Positions 34,840 through 46,627 of a stretch of 64,000 nucleotides of DNA are shown here, one piece after another; positions within the stretch are counted from its first letter, which is position 1; each line of letters begins with the position of its first letter. This stretch comes from Gracilibacillus halotolerans (GTDB taxonomy: Bacteria; Bacillota; Bacilli; Bacillales; Amphibacillaceae). Both the position numbers and the translations under genes were made by a program. The notes below the pieces were generated by a model. That model saw only the letters and a list, made by a program, of their open reading frames with translations, was not told the origin of the DNA and did no database searches. The stretch lies in NCBI RefSeq assembly GCF_014206945.1, contig NZ_JACHON010000002.1, forward strand, positions 186,001 through 250,000. Direction: 5' to 3'.

Positions 34840-36861
34840 ATGGATACTAAAATGTATAATATGTGGTTGCAGTATGATTCGATTAATAATCAAACATTGA
34901 GAGAGCAGTATACGGAGTTCTTTTCTAAGGTACGTTTAATAGGCAATTCAGAGATTTTTGATTCGATTAAAGAGGAGCTAGAGATTGCGGTAGATAAGAT
35001 GCTCCAGCAGAAAGTTGGCTGGACAGCATCTGATGATGCCAAAATTGTAATCGCTAACAGTTCTGATTGGAATATTAAAGCAGTAGAAGGATTAAATGAA
35101 GAAGGATACACGATTGTTTCAAATGGAAATCAGCTGAAAATTATAGGTAATTCAGATCGCGGCGCATTGTACGGTGTATTTCACTTACTCCGTATGATGC
35201 AAATGCAAGAAAGTATTACAACATTATCGATTAAAGAGCAGCCGACGAATCCATTTCGAATGATCAATCAATGGGATAACTTGGATGGAAGTGTTGAAAG
35301 AGGCTATTCAGGTAATTCGATCTTCTATGAAAATGGGAAAATTGTAGAGGATAAAACACGAATTAAAGATTATGCTAGGTTTTTATCTTCGGTTGGAATC
35401 AATGCAATTTCTATTAATAACGTAAACGTTTGGGAAGAAGAAACCTATTTTATTACAAAAAAGTATTTGCCGGAAATTGCGGAAATAGCATCTATATTTA
35501 GAGGATATGGTCTCCAATTATATTTGAGTATTAATTTCGCGAGTCCAATTGCTATAGGGGATTTAGAAACGGCAGATCCATTGGATGGAAGTGTGAAAAA
35601 CTGGTGGAAAGATAAAGTAAGAGAAATTTATGACTTCATTCCAGACTTTGGTGGTTTTGTTGTAAAAGCTGATTCGGAACATCGTCCAGGACCGTTTAGT
35701 TATGACCGCGACCATGCAGACGGATCAAACATGTTAGCGGAAGCATTAGAACCGTTTGACGGAAAAGTAATATGGCGCTGCTTTGTATATAATTGCTTGC
35801 AAGATTGGCGTGATCGTTCTACCGATAGAGCAAGAGCAGCATACGACCATTTCAAACCATTAGATGGTAGATTTCATTCTAATGTAATTTTACAAATAAA
35901 GAATGGACCTATGGACTTCCAAGTGCGAGAACCAGTTTCTCCATTAATAGGCGCAATGAGCGAAACAAACCAAATGATGGAGCTTCAAATTGCCCAAGAA
36001 TATACAGGACATCAAATTGATCTTTGTTACTTAATTCCACAATGGAAAGAAGTGTTCTCTTTTGATACATATATTCAAGGAGAAGGTTCTACTATTGAAA
36101 AAATTGTAGCCGGACAAATACATCCATATCGTCATAGTGGTGTTGTTGCGGTCTCTAATATTGGAAATGATGAAAATTGGACTGGACACACATTGGCTCA
36201 AGCTAATTTATACGGATTTGGTAGACTTGCATGGAACCCGTCACTTGAATCAGAGACAATTGCAAAAGAATGGCTTAAACAGACTTTCCCTCAAAATAAC
36301 GATGTAGAACAAACGATTTTAGATATGTTAATGAGTTCATGGCCAATTTATGAAAATTATAATGCACCATTAGGAGTTGGCTGGATGGTTACGACTCACT
36401 TACACTACGGACCTAGCATCGACGGTTACGAATATTCTAGATGGGGAACTTATCACTTTGCCGACAGAGACGGTATGGGAGTAGATCGTACAAAGGAGAC
36501 AGGAACGGGGTATACAGAGCAATATGAAGAGCCGAATCGCTCAATGTATAATAATTTAGATACGTGCCCAGATGAACTGCTTTTATTTTTCCATCACGTA
36601 CCATACAAGCATACATTGAAAAGTGGAAAAACCGTGATTCAACATATATATGATACGCACTTTGAGGGATATGAACAGGTACTAGGACTCCAAAAAAAGT
36701 GGGACCAGTTAGAGAGAGTTCTAGATGAAGAACGTTTTAATAATGTAAAGGAACGATTAGAAAGACAACGTCTCAATGCTCGAGAATGGAGAGATCAAAT
36801 CAATACGTATTTCTACCGGAAATCAGGTATTGCGGACGAGAAAAACCGTACGATTTATTAA
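34840..36861 (+). CDS. aguA: GH67 alpha-glucuronidase
   Basis: This 673-residue enzyme removes (4-O-methyl)glucuronic acid from the end of aldouronic acids. It has full GH67 length and motifs: [17 protein letters not shown], the catalytic region [12 protein letters not shown] with its Glu, and [16 protein letters not shown] with the paired Asp and Glu acting as general base. No signal peptide, so it cuts imported oligosaccharides. It lies 16 nt after the repressor gene and 19 nt before uxuA. Confidence 0.94.
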   Translation: MDTKMYNMWLQYDSINNQTLREQYTEFFSKVRLIGNSEIFDSIKEELEIAVDKMLQQKVGWTASDDAKIVIANSSDWNIKAVEGLNEEGYTIVSNGNQLKIIGNSDRGALYGVFHLLRMMQMQESITTLSIKEQPTNPFRMINQWDNLDGSVERGYSGNSIFYENGKIVEDKTRIKDYARFLSSVGINAISINNVNVWEEETYFITKKYLPEIAEIASIFRGYGLQLYLSINFASPIAIGDLETADPLDGSVKNWWKDKVREIYDFIPDFGGFVVKADSEHRPGPFSYDRDHADGSNMLAEALEPFDGKVIWRCFVYNCLQDWRDRSTDRARAAYDHFKPLDGRFHSNVILQIKNGPMDFQVREPVSPLIGAMSETNQMMELQIAQEYTGHQIDLCYLIPQWKEVFSFDTYIQGEGSTIEKIVAGQIHPYRHSGVVAVSNIGNDENWTGHTLAQANLYGFGRLAWNPSLESETIAKEWLKQTFPQNNDVEQTILDMLMSSWPIYENYNAPLGVGWMVTTHLHYGPSIDGYEYSRWGTYHFADRDGMGVDRTKETGTGYTEQYEEPNRSMYNNLDTCPDELLLFFHHVPYKHTLKSGKTVIQHIYDTHFEGYEQVLGLQKKWDQLERVLDEERFNNVKERLERQRLNAREWRDQINTYFYRKSGIADEKNRTIY

Positions 36862-36880
36862 AGAATGGAGTGGTGGCAGC

Positions 36881-37987
36881 GTGAGAATGGTCTTTCGATG
36901 GTTTGGAGAAGGAAATGACAGCGTCCATCTATCACAAATGAAACAAATACCAGGTGTGGAAGGTGTCGTGTGGGCATTACATGACCTTCCACCCGGGGAA
37001 GTTTGGCCCCTAGAACGAATTCAACAAGTGAAACAATATGCAAATAATTATGGATTTCATACAGAAGTTGTGGAAAGCGTTAATATTCATGAAACGATAA
37101 AACTAGGATCAGATGAAAGAGATTATTATATTGATAACTATATTCAAACGATTAAGCATCTCGCAACAATAGGAGTAAAAGTAATTTGCTATAATTTCAT
37201 GCCTGTTTTTGATTGGATAAGAACAGACTTATACGGCAAACTGCCAGATGAATCTAGCGCACTCTTCTATGAAAAAGATAAAGTAGAAGATATGGACCCA
37301 CTTGCATTAGTAGAAAAAATAGCTGCCAATCCTGATTATACGATGCCTGGTTGGGAGCCAGAGCGCTTGGCTACACTGAAAGATTTATTTGAGGCATATA
37401 AAGACGTTTCACAAACGGATTTAATGAATAATCTTCAATATTTCTTAGAAAGAGTTATCCCGGTTTGTGAGGAACACGATGTGAAGCTAGCTCTGCACCC
37501 AGATGACCCACCATGGGAAATTTTTAATCTGCCGAGAATTGTAACAACTCAACAAAAAATCAGAGAGATACTCCAATTGCATCCTAGTAAATATCATGGA
37601 TTAACTTTATGTAGTGGTGCGTTAGGAGTGCGCCCTGATAATAATATCCCTGAAATGATTTATGAATTTAAAGAGCGTATTCACTTCGCCCATATCCGAA
37701 ATGTGAAAGTATTTAATAATGGTGATTTTATTGAAACATCACATCGAACAAAGGACGGAACATTACCAATGGATGATATCGTAAAAGCTTATCATGATAT
37801 TGGTTATAAAGGATATGTAAGGCCTGATCATGGTCGACATATTTGGGATGAAGAATGTAGACCAGGTTATGGTTTATATGATCGTGCTTTAGGGATTATG
37901 TATATATGGGGCTTATGGGATGCCTACAATAATCTACAAGGAAAGGAAGATTACATTGTTGCCCATACATTCAAATCTAAAGAATAA
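36881..37987 (+). CDS. uxuA: Mannonate dehydratase
   Basis: This enzyme dehydrates D-mannonate to 2-keto-3-deoxygluconate. The N-terminus [20 protein letters not shown] and [15 protein letters not shown] are typical of UxuA, as are the metal-ligand stretches [29 protein letters not shown] and YVRPDHGR. Start is the GTG at 36881 after GGAGTGG, giving 368 residues; upstream in-frame codons lie inside aguA. Confidence 0.93.
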   Translation: MRMVFRWFGEGNDSVHLSQMKQIPGVEGVVWALHDLPPGEVWPLERIQQVKQYANNYGFHTEVVESVNIHETIKLGSDERDYYIDNYIQTIKHLATIGVKVICYNFMPVFDWIRTDLYGKLPDESSALFYEKDKVEDMDPLALVEKIAANPDYTMPGWEPERLATLKDLFEAYKDVSQTDLMNNLQYFLERVIPVCEEHDVKLALHPDDPPWEIFNLPRIVTTQQKIREILQLHPSKYHGLTLCSGALGVRPDNNIPEMIYEFKERIHFAHIRNVKVFNNGDFIETSHRTKDGTLPMDDIVKAYHDIGYKGYVRPDHGRHIWDEECRPGYGLYDRALGIMYIWGLWDAYNNLQGKEDYIVAHTFKSKE

Positions 37988-38801
37988 AGTAGCAGTAGTT
38001 ACAGGTGGAGGCGGAGTTCTATGTGGAAGAATGGCAGAAGAACTTGCGCGCCAAGGAATGAAAGTAGCTGTATTAAATCGAACAAAAGAGAAAGCCGATA
38101 GAGTCGTAGATAAGATAAAACAATTAGGCGGAGAAGCACTTGCAGTCCAATGTGATGTGCTGGATAAAAATTCTATTATTCTAGCTGAAAAACAAGTACT
38201 AGAAGCCTATGGTCCATGTGACGTTCTCATTAATGGTGCAGGAGGAAATCACCCAGATGGAACAACTACAAATGAAGTTTTCCAAAAGGCGGACTTGGAA
38301 GATGATGCGATTCAAACCTTTTTTGATATGACAACAGAAGGCTTTTCTACTGTTTTCAACTTAAATTTCATTGGTTCGTTAAACACAACACAAGTTTTCG
38401 CAAAGCATATGACTGGTCGTAAAACATCTGTCATTAATATTTCATCGATGAGTTCTGTCAGTCCAATGACAAAGGTACCTGCGTATAGTGCAGCCAAGGC
38501 GGCTATTAATAACTTCACACAATGGTTAGCTGTCCATTTTGCAGAGGCAAATATTCGGGTAAACGCGATTGCACCTGGCTTTTTCTTAACAGAGCAAAAT
38601 CGTTCCTTATTAACGAACAAAGATGGTAGTGCAACTCCACGTATGGAGAAAATCGTGAATCATACACCAATGCGGAGGTTAGGTGATCCGGATGACTTGT
38701 TAGGAACGTTGTTATGGTTAATAGATGAAGAGGCAAGTGGTTTTGTAACAGGTACATGTATTCCGGTAGATGGCGGATTTATGGCTTATAGTGGGGTGTA
38801 G
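37959..38801 (+). CDS. uxuB: SDR-family fructuronate reductase (UxuB/YjmF type)
   Basis: This short-chain dehydrogenase reduces D-fructuronate to D-mannonate ahead of UxuA. It has the NAD-binding [17 protein letters not shown], the loop [15 protein letters not shown] seen in Bacillus YjmF, the catalytic Ser and Y-x-x-x-K (YSAAKAAI), and VDGGF near the end. It is unlike the long-chain UxuB of E. coli. Start is a TTG (37959, or the adjacent one at 37956) after AAAGGAAG inside the end of uxuA, so the two genes overlap by about 30 nt. Confidence 0.85.
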   Translation: MPIHSNLKNKVAVVTGGGGVLCGRMAEELARQGMKVAVLNRTKEKADRVVDKIKQLGGEALAVQCDVLDKNSIILAEKQVLEAYGPCDVLINGAGGNHPDGTTTNEVFQKADLEDDAIQTFFDMTTEGFSTVFNLNFIGSLNTTQVFAKHMTGRKTSVINISSMSSVSPMTKVPAYSAAKAAINNFTQWLAVHFAEANIRVNAIAPGFFLTEQNRSLLTNKDGSATPRMEKIVNHTPMRRLGDPDDLLGTLLWLIDEEASGFVTGTCIPVDGGFMAYSGV

Positions 38802-38803
38802 AT

Positions 38804-39760
38804 ATGAAAGATGTGGTAACTCTCGGTGAAACAATGGTTGTTTTCACTCCTCAAACTTCCCCAATGCTTCGATATGCCGAAACATTTATTAAAAATATAG
38901 GTGGTGCGGAGACAAATGTAGCGATTGGCTTATCTCGACTCGGTCATCAGGTAGGTTGGATTAGTAGACTTGGAAATGATGAGTTTGGTCGTTTTATCCA
39001 TCATTCTGTTCAAGGTGAGGGTGTTGATGTATCACATGTAACATTCGATTCACACAGTCCTACTGGTCTCTACTTTAAAGAGATTCGAAATCAGAATGAT
39101 ATACGGGTGCACTATTATCGTAAAAATTCAGCAGCTAGCCAATTGTCAGTTGAGGATATTGACGTTTCCTATATAGATAGTGCGAAAATTTTACATGTAA
39201 CGGGGATTACCCCTGCTTTAAGCGACTCGGCGTATGAGGCAGTAATATATGCGATGAAAATTGCGAAAGAACATCATGTCAAAATTGTGTTTGATCCCAA
39301 TTTAAGAAGGAAGCTATGGTCAGAGGATAGAGCGAGATCCGTATTGAAAGAAATGGTCTCGCTTTCAGATATCGTATTGCCAGGAATGGATGAAGCGACC
39401 TTTCTCTATGGGGAGCAATCAAAGGAAATGGTAGCAGAGGCGTTCTTAGAAGAAGGAGCAGAACTCGTTATAATGAAGCTCGGAAAAGAAGGAGCTTATG
39501 TTCATAGTGAAGAAGAACAATTTTTGGTGGAAGGATTTCCAGTAGATCAGATGATAGATCCAGTAGGTGCTGGTGATGGCTTTGCTGCTGGATTTATATC
39601 CGGATTGCTTGATGATTTGTCACTTTATGAAGCAGTAACTCGCGCAAATGCTATTGGATCCATGCAAGTACAGATTCGTGGAGATTATGAGGGTCTGCCG
39701 AATAGAGAGGAACTTATGAGTTATCTGAACCAATCATCAACAGAGGATATAAAGAGATAA
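38804..39760 (+). CDS. kdgK: 2-keto-3-deoxygluconate kinase
   Basis: This 318-residue PfkB-family kinase makes KDPG. It has GGAETNVAIGLSRLG near the N-terminus and the PfkB signature DPVGAGDGFAAGF with the catalytic Asp. It starts two bases after the reductase stop, in order of the pathway. Confidence 0.92.
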   Translation: MKDVVTLGETMVVFTPQTSPMLRYAETFIKNIGGAETNVAIGLSRLGHQVGWISRLGNDEFGRFIHHSVQGEGVDVSHVTFDSHSPTGLYFKEIRNQNDIRVHYYRKNSAASQLSVEDIDVSYIDSAKILHVTGITPALSDSAYEAVIYAMKIAKEHHVKIVFDPNLRRKLWSEDRARSVLKEMVSLSDIVLPGMDEATFLYGEQSKEMVAEAFLEEGAELVIMKLGKEGAYVHSEEEQFLVEGFPVDQMIDPVGAGDGFAAGFISGLLDDLSLYEAVTRANAIGSMQVQIRGDYEGLPNREELMSYLNQSSTEDIKR

Positions 39761-39787
39761 CGACACTTATAAAATGGGGTGCCAATC

Positions 39788-40435
39788 ATGCAGGAAACAT
39801 TTCAACAAATGAAAAAAACAGGGGTTATCGCAGTAATGCGTAATATGACTCCAGATACGATATTACCAGTTGCAAAAGCATTAAAAAATGGTGGGGTAAA
39901 TGTATTAGAAATAACCGTTGAAACTCCGAAAGTATTATCGCTAATTGAGATGGTAAAGGATGAATTTGATCAAGATGTCCTTGTTGGTGCGGGTACAGTG
40001 TTAGATGCAGAAACTGCCAGAGCTGCACTCATGGCAGGTGCTTCCTTTATATTTTCACCTACTGTAAGGAAAGAGACGATTGAAATAACGAAGCGGTATG
40101 GAGCAGTGTCCGTTGCAGGCGCATTTACACCGACTGAAATCGTTACCGCTTATGAGAGTGGAGCAGATATGATAAAGGTTTTTCCATCGAGTGTGTTAGG
40201 GCCGAAGTTCTTTCGTGATGTAAGAGGTCCTTTACCACATATTCCGTTAATGCCGACGGGTGGCGTTGATGTTAATAACGTGGAAGATTATATCCAAGCT
40301 GGTGCAGTTGCTGTAGGTGCAGGTAGCACATTGGTCAAAGGTGTAGAAGTGATTACGGAGCAATATTTAAATGAGTTAACTTCAAAAGCAACACAATTTG
40401 TTAATGCCGTGAAAAATGCGAGAAAGGGAGGATAA
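39788..40435 (+). CDS. kdgA: KDPG aldolase
   Basis: This 215-residue class I aldolase splits KDPG to pyruvate and glyceraldehyde-3-phosphate. Visible are VLEITVETP (catalytic Glu), VGAGTVLDAE, and the Schiff-base Lys in MIKVFPSS. The ATG at 39788 follows AATGGGGTG; the GTG at 39779 overlaps that site. It completes the glucuronate branch. Confidence 0.92.
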   Translation: MQETFQQMKKTGVIAVMRNMTPDTILPVAKALKNGGVNVLEITVETPKVLSLIEMVKDEFDQDVLVGAGTVLDAETARAALMAGASFIFSPTVRKETIEITKRYGAVSVAGAFTPTEIVTAYESGADMIKVFPSSVLGPKFFRDVRGPLPHIPLMPTGGVDVNNVEDYIQAGAVAVGAGSTLVKGVEVITEQYLNELTSKATQFVNAVKNARKGG

Positions 40436-40438
40436 ACA

Positions 40439-41941
40439 ATGACAATTCAAGTAACCGAGGAATCCATTGGTAAATTTTCAACTGCATGGAAGGATTGTAT
40501 CGGGACAGGTAGATTAGGTCTCGCTTTACAAAAAGAGTATGTCGAACATTTACAATTAGTGCAAGAAGAGATCGGTTTCCGTTATATACGAGGTCATGGT
40601 TTGCTTCATGATGATATCGGTATCTATCGTGAGCTACAAACTGAAAATGGAACTAAAGTCTTTTATAACTTCACATATGTGGACCGAATCTTTGATACGT
40701 TTTTAGAATTAGGGTTAAAACCATTTGTTGAATTTGGTTTTATGCCAAAACAACTAGCGTCAGGGACTCAAACCATTTTTGCTTGGGAAGGGAATGTTAC
40801 TCCACCTAAGGATTATGACAAATGGAGTGACTTAATCAAGGCAGTGACAAGCCATTTTATTGAAAGATATGGTGAAGAAGAAGTACTTACATGGCCATTC
40901 GAAGTATGGAACGAACCGAACTTAGTAAACTTTTGGGAAGGCGCAGATAAAGAGGAATACTTCAAGCTTTATCAAGTAACAGTTGAAGCTGTAAAGGAAA
41001 TTAATCCGAACATACAAGTCGGAGGACCAGCTATTTGTGGAGGTTCCGACGAGTGGATTACAGATTTCTTAAACTTTTGTTACGAAAACCAAGTACCTGT
41101 AGATTTTGTTTCTCGCCATGCTTATACTTCGAGACAACCACATAAGAAAACTTCTGAGTATTACTACCAAGAACTAGCAGAGCCGCAAAAAATGTTAGAT
41201 GAATTTCATTATGTAAGAGGGTTAATTGAACAATCGCCGTTCCCAGATTTATCGTTTCATATAACGGAATATAATACATCGTATAGTCCTATTAATCCAA
41301 TCCATGATACTGCAGTAAATGCGGCTTACTTAGCAAAGATACTTAGTCAAGGTGGGGATTATGTCGACTCTTTTTCTTACTGGACGTTTAGTGATGTCTT
41401 CGAAGAGTTAGACGTACCAAAAGCACAATTCCATGGAGGGTTTGGTCTTATCGGTTTAAATGAGGTGAAGAAACCGACGTATCATCTGTTTGAATTTTTT
41501 AATCATCTAGGTGAGGATATATTGTATCGTGATGATCGACAGATTGTTACGAAGAAATCCAATGGAGGTTATTCTATTATTGCATGGAACTTAGCAATGG
41601 AGGATCATGCTAAGGAACTAACAACTAATATTAAACTAACAGTACCATCTAATACATACTTTATTGCTTCTAAAGCAGTAAGTGAGCAATATGCAAATCC
41701 ATTTGAAGTATGGAAACAGATGGGACGACCACGTTTTCCATCGAAGCAACAAGTTAAAATATTGCAAGATGCAGCAATACCATATGTTAACTATGAACAA
41801 AGAGCCGTACAGGATGGCGAGCTATTACTAGAAATTTCCTTAGGGCGAAATGAAGTACGACTTATTGAGATAGATGTTGTTAACGATGAAACACCAACAT
41901 ACGACGGTTTAGATGACAATTTGATATTGCATGATCGATAA
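40439..41941 (+). CDS. xynB: GH39 beta-xylosidase
   Basis: This 500-residue retaining enzyme releases xylose from short xylooligosaccharides. The acid/base Glu is in [13 protein letters not shown] and the nucleophile Glu in [12 protein letters not shown]; length matches Geobacillus XynB1. No signal peptide. It begins 4 bases after kdgA and ends the operon, which links xylose release to glucuronate release. Confidence 0.93.
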   Translation: MTIQVTEESIGKFSTAWKDCIGTGRLGLALQKEYVEHLQLVQEEIGFRYIRGHGLLHDDIGIYRELQTENGTKVFYNFTYVDRIFDTFLELGLKPFVEFGFMPKQLASGTQTIFAWEGNVTPPKDYDKWSDLIKAVTSHFIERYGEEEVLTWPFEVWNEPNLVNFWEGADKEEYFKLYQVTVEAVKEINPNIQVGGPAICGGSDEWITDFLNFCYENQVPVDFVSRHAYTSRQPHKKTSEYYYQELAEPQKMLDEFHYVRGLIEQSPFPDLSFHITEYNTSYSPINPIHDTAVNAAYLAKILSQGGDYVDSFSYWTFSDVFEELDVPKAQFHGGFGLIGLNEVKKPTYHLFEFFNHLGEDILYRDDRQIVTKKSNGGYSIIAWNLAMEDHAKELTTNIKLTVPSNTYFIASKAVSEQYANPFEVWKQMGRPRFPSKQQVKILQDAAIPYVNYEQRAVQDGELLLEISLGRNEVRLIEIDVVNDETPTYDGLDDNLILHDR

Positions 41942-41958
41942 CTAAGCTTTACACATAA

Positions 41959-41998
41959 AAAAATTCCGAACCAACAGAAATAAGGTTCGGAATTTTTA
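41959..41998. terminator. Terminator of the glucuronate operon
   Basis: AAATTCCGAACC and GGTTCGGAATTT form a perfect 12-bp stem followed by T. It lies between convergent genes and could also end xylR. Confidence 0.88.
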
Positions 41999-42058
41999 TT
42001 ATCATAAGGAAAGCCTGACATAAGCTTATCTGGGGTGAACAAAATGCTTGCGATTTTC

Positions 42059-43252
42059 TTATACACCGTTGCTAACTTCTTTTACAGTAGAACGGAAGAA
42101 GTTTTCGATATTGAATGCAGTAATACCTAATACAACAGAATATTTATTTAAATTAGCCTCATTTAAATGGACATCATCTAAATTGAATCCAATCGCATTT
42201 TGTTTGATTCTCTTTTTAATGGATGGTAGTAGAAGAGGAATTCCTTCTGCTAATGATCCGCCGATAATTACTTGCTCAGGGTTGAAAATATGAATAATAT
42301 TCGTGATTCCGACACCTAAGTAATCACCAATTTGCTCAAATACCTTTAAAGCATTTGTATCACGCATCTCTGCTTTCGTCACAAGATCAGTGATCGAATG
42401 ATTTTTTAAGCCATGTTGTTCAGAAGCTTCTAGTAAAGCATTTTCAGAAGCGTATAACTCCCAACAACCACGGTTTCCGCAACGGCAAGCTAATCCATCC
42501 TTTTCAATGGTCATATGACCAAATTCTCCAGAAAAACCTCTTAAACCTTTGTACAATTTACCGTCTAGAATCAATCCGACTCCAATACCGATACTTGCGC
42601 TGATATAGATTAGCTCTTTAGAATTTTGACCAGCACCATAGATAAACTCACCATATGCGCCTGCATTCGCTTCGTTTTCTACTATTATAGGGAGCTTATA
42701 TCTTTCATATAGCATATCTTTTAATTGAACTTTTTTCCAACCTAGGTTGGGTGCTAGGAGAATCTCTCCCTCTGTAGTAACAACACCTGGCACTGCTACA
42801 CCAATACCGATTATGCCATAACGTGAAGAAGGTGCTTGTTCTTTTAAGTGATCAATGAGACTAAACAAGTCATCGCTTACATTATATACAGAGTTATCAT
42901 CAACATTAATCTCTTTTTCCATAATTCTATTTCCGCTTATATCTGTCATGACTCCTAATATTTTATTTACCCCTAAATCAACGGAGATCGTAAATCCAGC
43001 TTTCTCATTAAGAAGAAGCATGACAGGTCTTCTTCCTCCACTAGATTCACCTGTACCGGATTCATGAATAAAATCTTCATCTATTAACTCACTTACTAAA
43101 GAAGATACGGTACCTTTATTAAGTCCAGTTACTTGAGCGATGCTAGCTCGAGAAATTGGAGCTTTTTCTTTAATTGTTTGTAAGACTAATGTTTTATTCT
43201 CTTTCTTAACTACATGCTGATTCCAAGTTTGACCTTTCATATCCCCACTCAT
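42059..43252 (-). CDS. xylR: Xylose-responsive ROK-family repressor
   Basis: This 397-residue repressor has an N-terminal winged helix (APISRASIAQVTGLNKGTVSS) and a ROK sugar-binding domain with the zinc motif CRCGNRGCWE and IGIGVGLILDG. In Bacillus XylR releases its operator when xylose binds. It is divergent from xylA, with a candidate operator between them. Confidence 0.93.
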   Translation of the reverse strand: MSGDMKGQTWNQHVVKKENKTLVLQTIKEKAPISRASIAQVTGLNKGTVSSLVSELIDEDFIHESGTGESSGGRRPVMLLLNEKAGFTISVDLGVNKILGVMTDISGNRIMEKEINVDDNSVYNVSDDLFSLIDHLKEQAPSSRYGIIGIGVAVPGVVTTEGEILLAPNLGWKKVQLKDMLYERYKLPIIVENEANAGAYGEFIYGAGQNSKELIYISASIGIGVGLILDGKLYKGLRGFSGEFGHMTIEKDGLACRCGNRGCWELYASENALLEASEQHGLKNHSITDLVTKAEMRDTNALKVFEQIGDYLGVGITNIIHIFNPEQVIIGGSLAEGIPLLLPSIKKRIKQNAIGFNLDDVHLNEANLNKYSVVLGITAFNIENFFRSTVKEVSNGV

Positions 43253-43314
43253 TTCTATACTCCTTATCCCTTATGAGTACATTTTAGCATAAATTTTAAA
43301 AAATAACTATAATC

Positions 43315-43335
43315 TTTGTTTATTCAGTAGACAAA
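43315..43335 (+). promoter_or_regulatory. Candidate xyl operator
   Basis: TTTGTTTA and TAGACAAA are inverted arms (7 of 8 matching) around 5 nt, similar to the XylR sites of Bacillus. It overlaps the -35 box of the xylA promoter. Confidence 0.6.
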
Positions 43336-43356
43336 CTTTTATACAGTTGTTATAAT
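43328..43356 (+). promoter_or_regulatory. xylA promoter
   Basis: TAGACA, 17 nt, TATAAT, 49 nt before xylA. Confidence 0.7.
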
Positions 43357-43404
43357 GTATCACGAAAGCAAGAAATATTGAATGAATAATGGAGGTAAGA
43401 AAAT

Positions 43405-44727
43405 ATGGCTTGGTTTGAAAACGTTAGCAAGATAAAATATGAAGGACCTAAATCAAACAACCCTTTAGCATTTAAGTTTTACAATCCTGAAGAAATTATT
43501 AATGGAAAATCTATGGAAGAGTACCTGAGATATGGTATTGCTTACTGGCATACTTTTACAGAGGACCTATCTGATCCATTTGGTACAGGTACTGCAATCC
43601 GAAACTGGGATAAATACGATGGAATGGACCGCGCAAAAGCACGTGTAGAAGCAGCTTTTGAATTCTTCGAAAAAATTGGTGCAAAATACTACTGTTTCCA
43701 TGATGTTGATATTGCTCCAGAAGGAAACACTTTAAGCGAAACATATCAAAACATTGATACAATTGTAGCAATGCTTAAAGATTATCAGAAAGACAGCGGT
43801 GTTAAGCTTCTTTGGAACACAGCAAACAACTTTACAAATCCACGTTTCGTTCATGGTGCAGCATCTTCTAACAACGCAGACGTATTTGCTTATGCAGCAG
43901 CAAAAGTTAAAAAAGGTCTAGAAGTTGGTAAAGAGCTAGGTGCAGAAAACTATGTATTCTGGGGTGGACGTGAAGGTTACGAAACTCTTCTAAATACGGA
44001 CCTTAAATTAGAGCAAGATAACTTAGCGAGATTCTTCCAAATGGCAGTAGATTACGCAAAAGAAATTGGCTTTGATGCACAGTTCTTAATTGAGCCAAAA
44101 CCAAAAGAGCCAACAACTCACCAGTATGACTTTGATGCACAGTCTACTCATGGATTCTTGTTAAACTACGGTTTACAAGACCACTTTAAATTAAACCTAG
44201 AAGCGAACCATGCAACACTAGCTGGACACACATTTGAGCATGAGCTTCGTTATGCACGTGTAAATGGAATTCTTGGATCTGTAGATGCTAACCAAGGTGA
44301 TCCTTTACTAGGATGGGATACAGACGAATTCCCAACAGATCTTTACTCTACTACATTAGCGATGTATGAAATCATCAAAAATGGTGGACTAGGAGCTGGA
44401 GGATTAAACTTTGACGCAAAAGTACGTCGTGGATCTTTCGAGCAAGATGATTTATTCCATGCACACATTGCAGGTATGGACGCATTCGCTCTTGGTTACA
44501 GAGTAGCGAATAAGTTAATCGAAGATAAAGTATTGGAAAATGTAGTTGACGACCGCTATGCAAGCTATAAAGAAGGTATCGGTAAAGATATCGTAGAAGG
44601 AAAAGCAGACTTCAAATCACTTGAAGAGCATGCACTTAGCTTGAAAGAAGTTAAAAATAAATCAGGTCGCCTAGAAGTAATTAAAGCGACAATTAACCAA
44701 TACTTAGCAAATGCGTACGCTGAATAA
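43405..44727 (+). CDS. xylA: Xylose isomerase
   Basis: This 440-residue enzyme interconverts xylose and xylulose. It has [12 protein letters not shown] (active-site His, Asp), [27 protein letters not shown] and [12 protein letters not shown] with the metal ligands. Class II length. The ATG has GGAGG at good spacing. xylB follows after a short hairpin. Confidence 0.96.
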   Translation: MAWFENVSKIKYEGPKSNNPLAFKFYNPEEIINGKSMEEYLRYGIAYWHTFTEDLSDPFGTGTAIRNWDKYDGMDRAKARVEAAFEFFEKIGAKYYCFHDVDIAPEGNTLSETYQNIDTIVAMLKDYQKDSGVKLLWNTANNFTNPRFVHGAASSNNADVFAYAAAKVKKGLEVGKELGAENYVFWGGREGYETLLNTDLKLEQDNLARFFQMAVDYAKEIGFDAQFLIEPKPKEPTTHQYDFDAQSTHGFLLNYGLQDHFKLNLEANHATLAGHTFEHELRYARVNGILGSVDANQGDPLLGWDTDEFPTDLYSTTLAMYEIIKNGGLGAGGLNFDAKVRRGSFEQDDLFHAHIAGMDAFALGYRVANKLIEDKVLENVVDDRYASYKEGIGKDIVEGKADFKSLEEHALSLKEVKNKSGRLEVIKATINQYLANAYAE

Positions 44728-44740
44728 TTAATCAAGATAG

Positions 44741-44772
44741 AAGACTTAGTATGGATGCTAAGTCTTCTTCTT
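44741..44772 (+). terminator. Hairpin between xylA and xylB
   Basis: AAGACTTAG and CTAAGTCTT form a 9-bp stem followed by a mixed C/T run. It is probably a leaky terminator or stabiliser that lets xylA exceed xylB. Confidence 0.55.
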
Positions 44773-44805
44773 TCCATTCACTAATATATATAGGGAGGTA
44801 GAGAA

Positions 44806-46305
44806 ATGAGTTATGTAATTGGAGTAGATTTAGGAACGAGTGCAGTTAAACTTTTACTCGTTAATAAATCGGGTGAAGTTGTGCATGAGGTATCAAAAGA
44901 ATATCCGCTTATACAAGAAAAGACAGGTTATTCCGAACAAAACCCGGAGGATTGGGTAACACAAACGGTAGCAGGACTTAAAGAATTAGTAGAAACTTTT
45001 AATGGTAATGCGAATGAAATTGAAGGATTAAGTTTCTCAGGTCAGATGCATGGCCTCGTATTGTTAGATGAAAATAATGAAGTATTACGCAATGCAATTT
45101 TATGGAATGACACACGTACAACACCTCAATGTCAGACGATTTATGATAAAGTGGGCAAAGATCGTTTTATTTCCATAACGAAAAACCTAGCTTTAGAAGG
45201 ATTCACATTACCTAAAATAGTGTGGGTACAAGAAAATGAACCAGATGTATTTGCAAAAGCAAAGACCTTTGTGTTGCCGAAAGACTATGTACGTTATCGC
45301 TTAACAGGTACGATACATATGGATTATTCCGATGCTGCGGGAACGAGCTTACTTGATATCGCACAGAAGGAATGGAGTAAAGAAATTTGTGATGCATTAG
45401 GTATCGATATTTCTATTTGTCCTCCATTAGTGGATTCCCATGAAAATGTAGGAAAAATCACTTCCGAAATTGTAGCAGAGACGGGATTATCAGCAGATAC
45501 AGACGTATTTGCAGGTGGTGCCGATAATGCATGTGGTGCTATTGGTTCTGGTATCTTATCAGAAGGGAAGACATTTGCAAGTATTGGGACATCCGGGGTA
45601 GTCCTTTCCTATGAGCCTACTGGTGATAAAGATTATGAAGGAAAAGTTCATTACTTCAACCATGGGGAAGAGAATGCGTTTTATGGCATGGGTGTTACAC
45701 TTGCAGCAGGTCACAGCTTGAATTGGTTTAAAAAGACATTCGCAAACGATTTAACATTTGATGAATTATTAGATGGTGTTGGCGATGTTCCTGTCGGTTC
45801 AGACGGATTACTATTCACGCCTTACTTAGTTGGGGAACGTACACCTCATGCAGATTCTCAAATTAGAGGAAGTTTTATCGGTATGGATAGCTCTCATACA
45901 ATTAAGAACTTTGCGAGAGCAGTACTAGAAGGTATTACATTCTCTCTAAATGAATCAATTGCTATTTTCCGTGAGAATGGTAAAGAAATTAACAAAGTTT
46001 ATTCAATCGGAGGAGGAGCTAAGAATACAGATTGGCTTCAAATCCAAGCGGATATCTTTAATGCGCAAATTGTTCGCCTCAAAACGGAACAAGGTCCAGG
46101 AATGGGTGCTGCAATGTTAGCGGCATATGGTTCTGGATGGTTTAACTCTTTAAAAGAATGTGCAGATGCGTTCCTGGAAGATGCTGACACATTTGATCCA
46201 ATTCCAGAAAATGCAGAAAAATATAAAGAGCTTTTCCAACTATATCGTGATGTGTATAAGCAAACTAAAGGGATTAATCAGGAATTGATGAAGTTCCGTA
46301 AATAA
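44806..46305 (+). CDS. xylB: Xylulokinase
   Basis: This 499-residue FGGY kinase phosphorylates xylulose. The N-terminal VIGVDLGTSAVKLLLVN, FSGQMHGLVLLD and the C-terminal SIGGGAKNTDWLQIQAD are typical. GGAGG precedes the ATG. Repeat copy B follows directly. Confidence 0.95.
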   Translation: MSYVIGVDLGTSAVKLLLVNKSGEVVHEVSKEYPLIQEKTGYSEQNPEDWVTQTVAGLKELVETFNGNANEIEGLSFSGQMHGLVLLDENNEVLRNAILWNDTRTTPQCQTIYDKVGKDRFISITKNLALEGFTLPKIVWVQENEPDVFAKAKTFVLPKDYVRYRLTGTIHMDYSDAAGTSLLDIAQKEWSKEICDALGIDISICPPLVDSHENVGKITSEIVAETGLSADTDVFAGGADNACGAIGSGILSEGKTFASIGTSGVVLSYEPTGDKDYEGKVHYFNHGEENAFYGMGVTLAAGHSLNWFKKTFANDLTFDELLDGVGDVPVGSDGLLFTPYLVGERTPHADSQIRGSFIGMDSSHTIKNFARAVLEGITFSLNESIAIFRENGKEINKVYSIGGGAKNTDWLQIQADIFNAQIVRLKTEQGPGMGAAMLAAYGSGWFNSLKECADAFLEDADTFDPIPENAEKYKELFQLYRDVYKQTKGINQELMKFRK

Positions 46306-46347
46306 TAAGGATTAAATGAGGCCAGGACAAAAATATTTTATCATATA

Positions 46348-46396
46348 GTAGATACCGAACGATTTGTTAGAATTCGCTCGGTGTCTACTTTTTTTA
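46348..46396 (+). terminator. Terminator hairpin of repeat copy B, serving xylB
   Basis: GTAGATACCGAACGA pairs with TCGCTCGGTGTCTAC and runs into TTTTTTT, about 40 nt after xylB. Confidence 0.8.
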
Positions 46397-46550
46397 TAAT
46401 TACTTCGCTAAAACACTTCGCTTTCCTCAGGCACGGCCTCAACTTCCCAAGACTCACGATGGTTCGTCTTGGGTGATTTTCTGCTCGTGCTGTCCTGCAG
46501 GAGTCTCGTGTTTTGACTACGTAATTAGTATCATAATTTCGTATTGTTCG
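46348..46550. repeat. Dispersed gene-end repeat, copy B
   Basis: Same order as the other copies: 41-nt hairpin, TAATTACTTCGCTAAAACAC end, a central hairpin (here CCCAAGAC / GTCTTGGG, unrelated to the centres of A and C), inverted end GTTTTGACTACGTAATTA, then TATTGTTCG. Confidence 0.8.
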
Positions 46551-46627
46551 TTTCATGGTTACAATATGAGTTATGTATTAGGCTCCTTTTCATATACATT
46601 CTCACAGCATAGAAGAGAAGCGACGAC

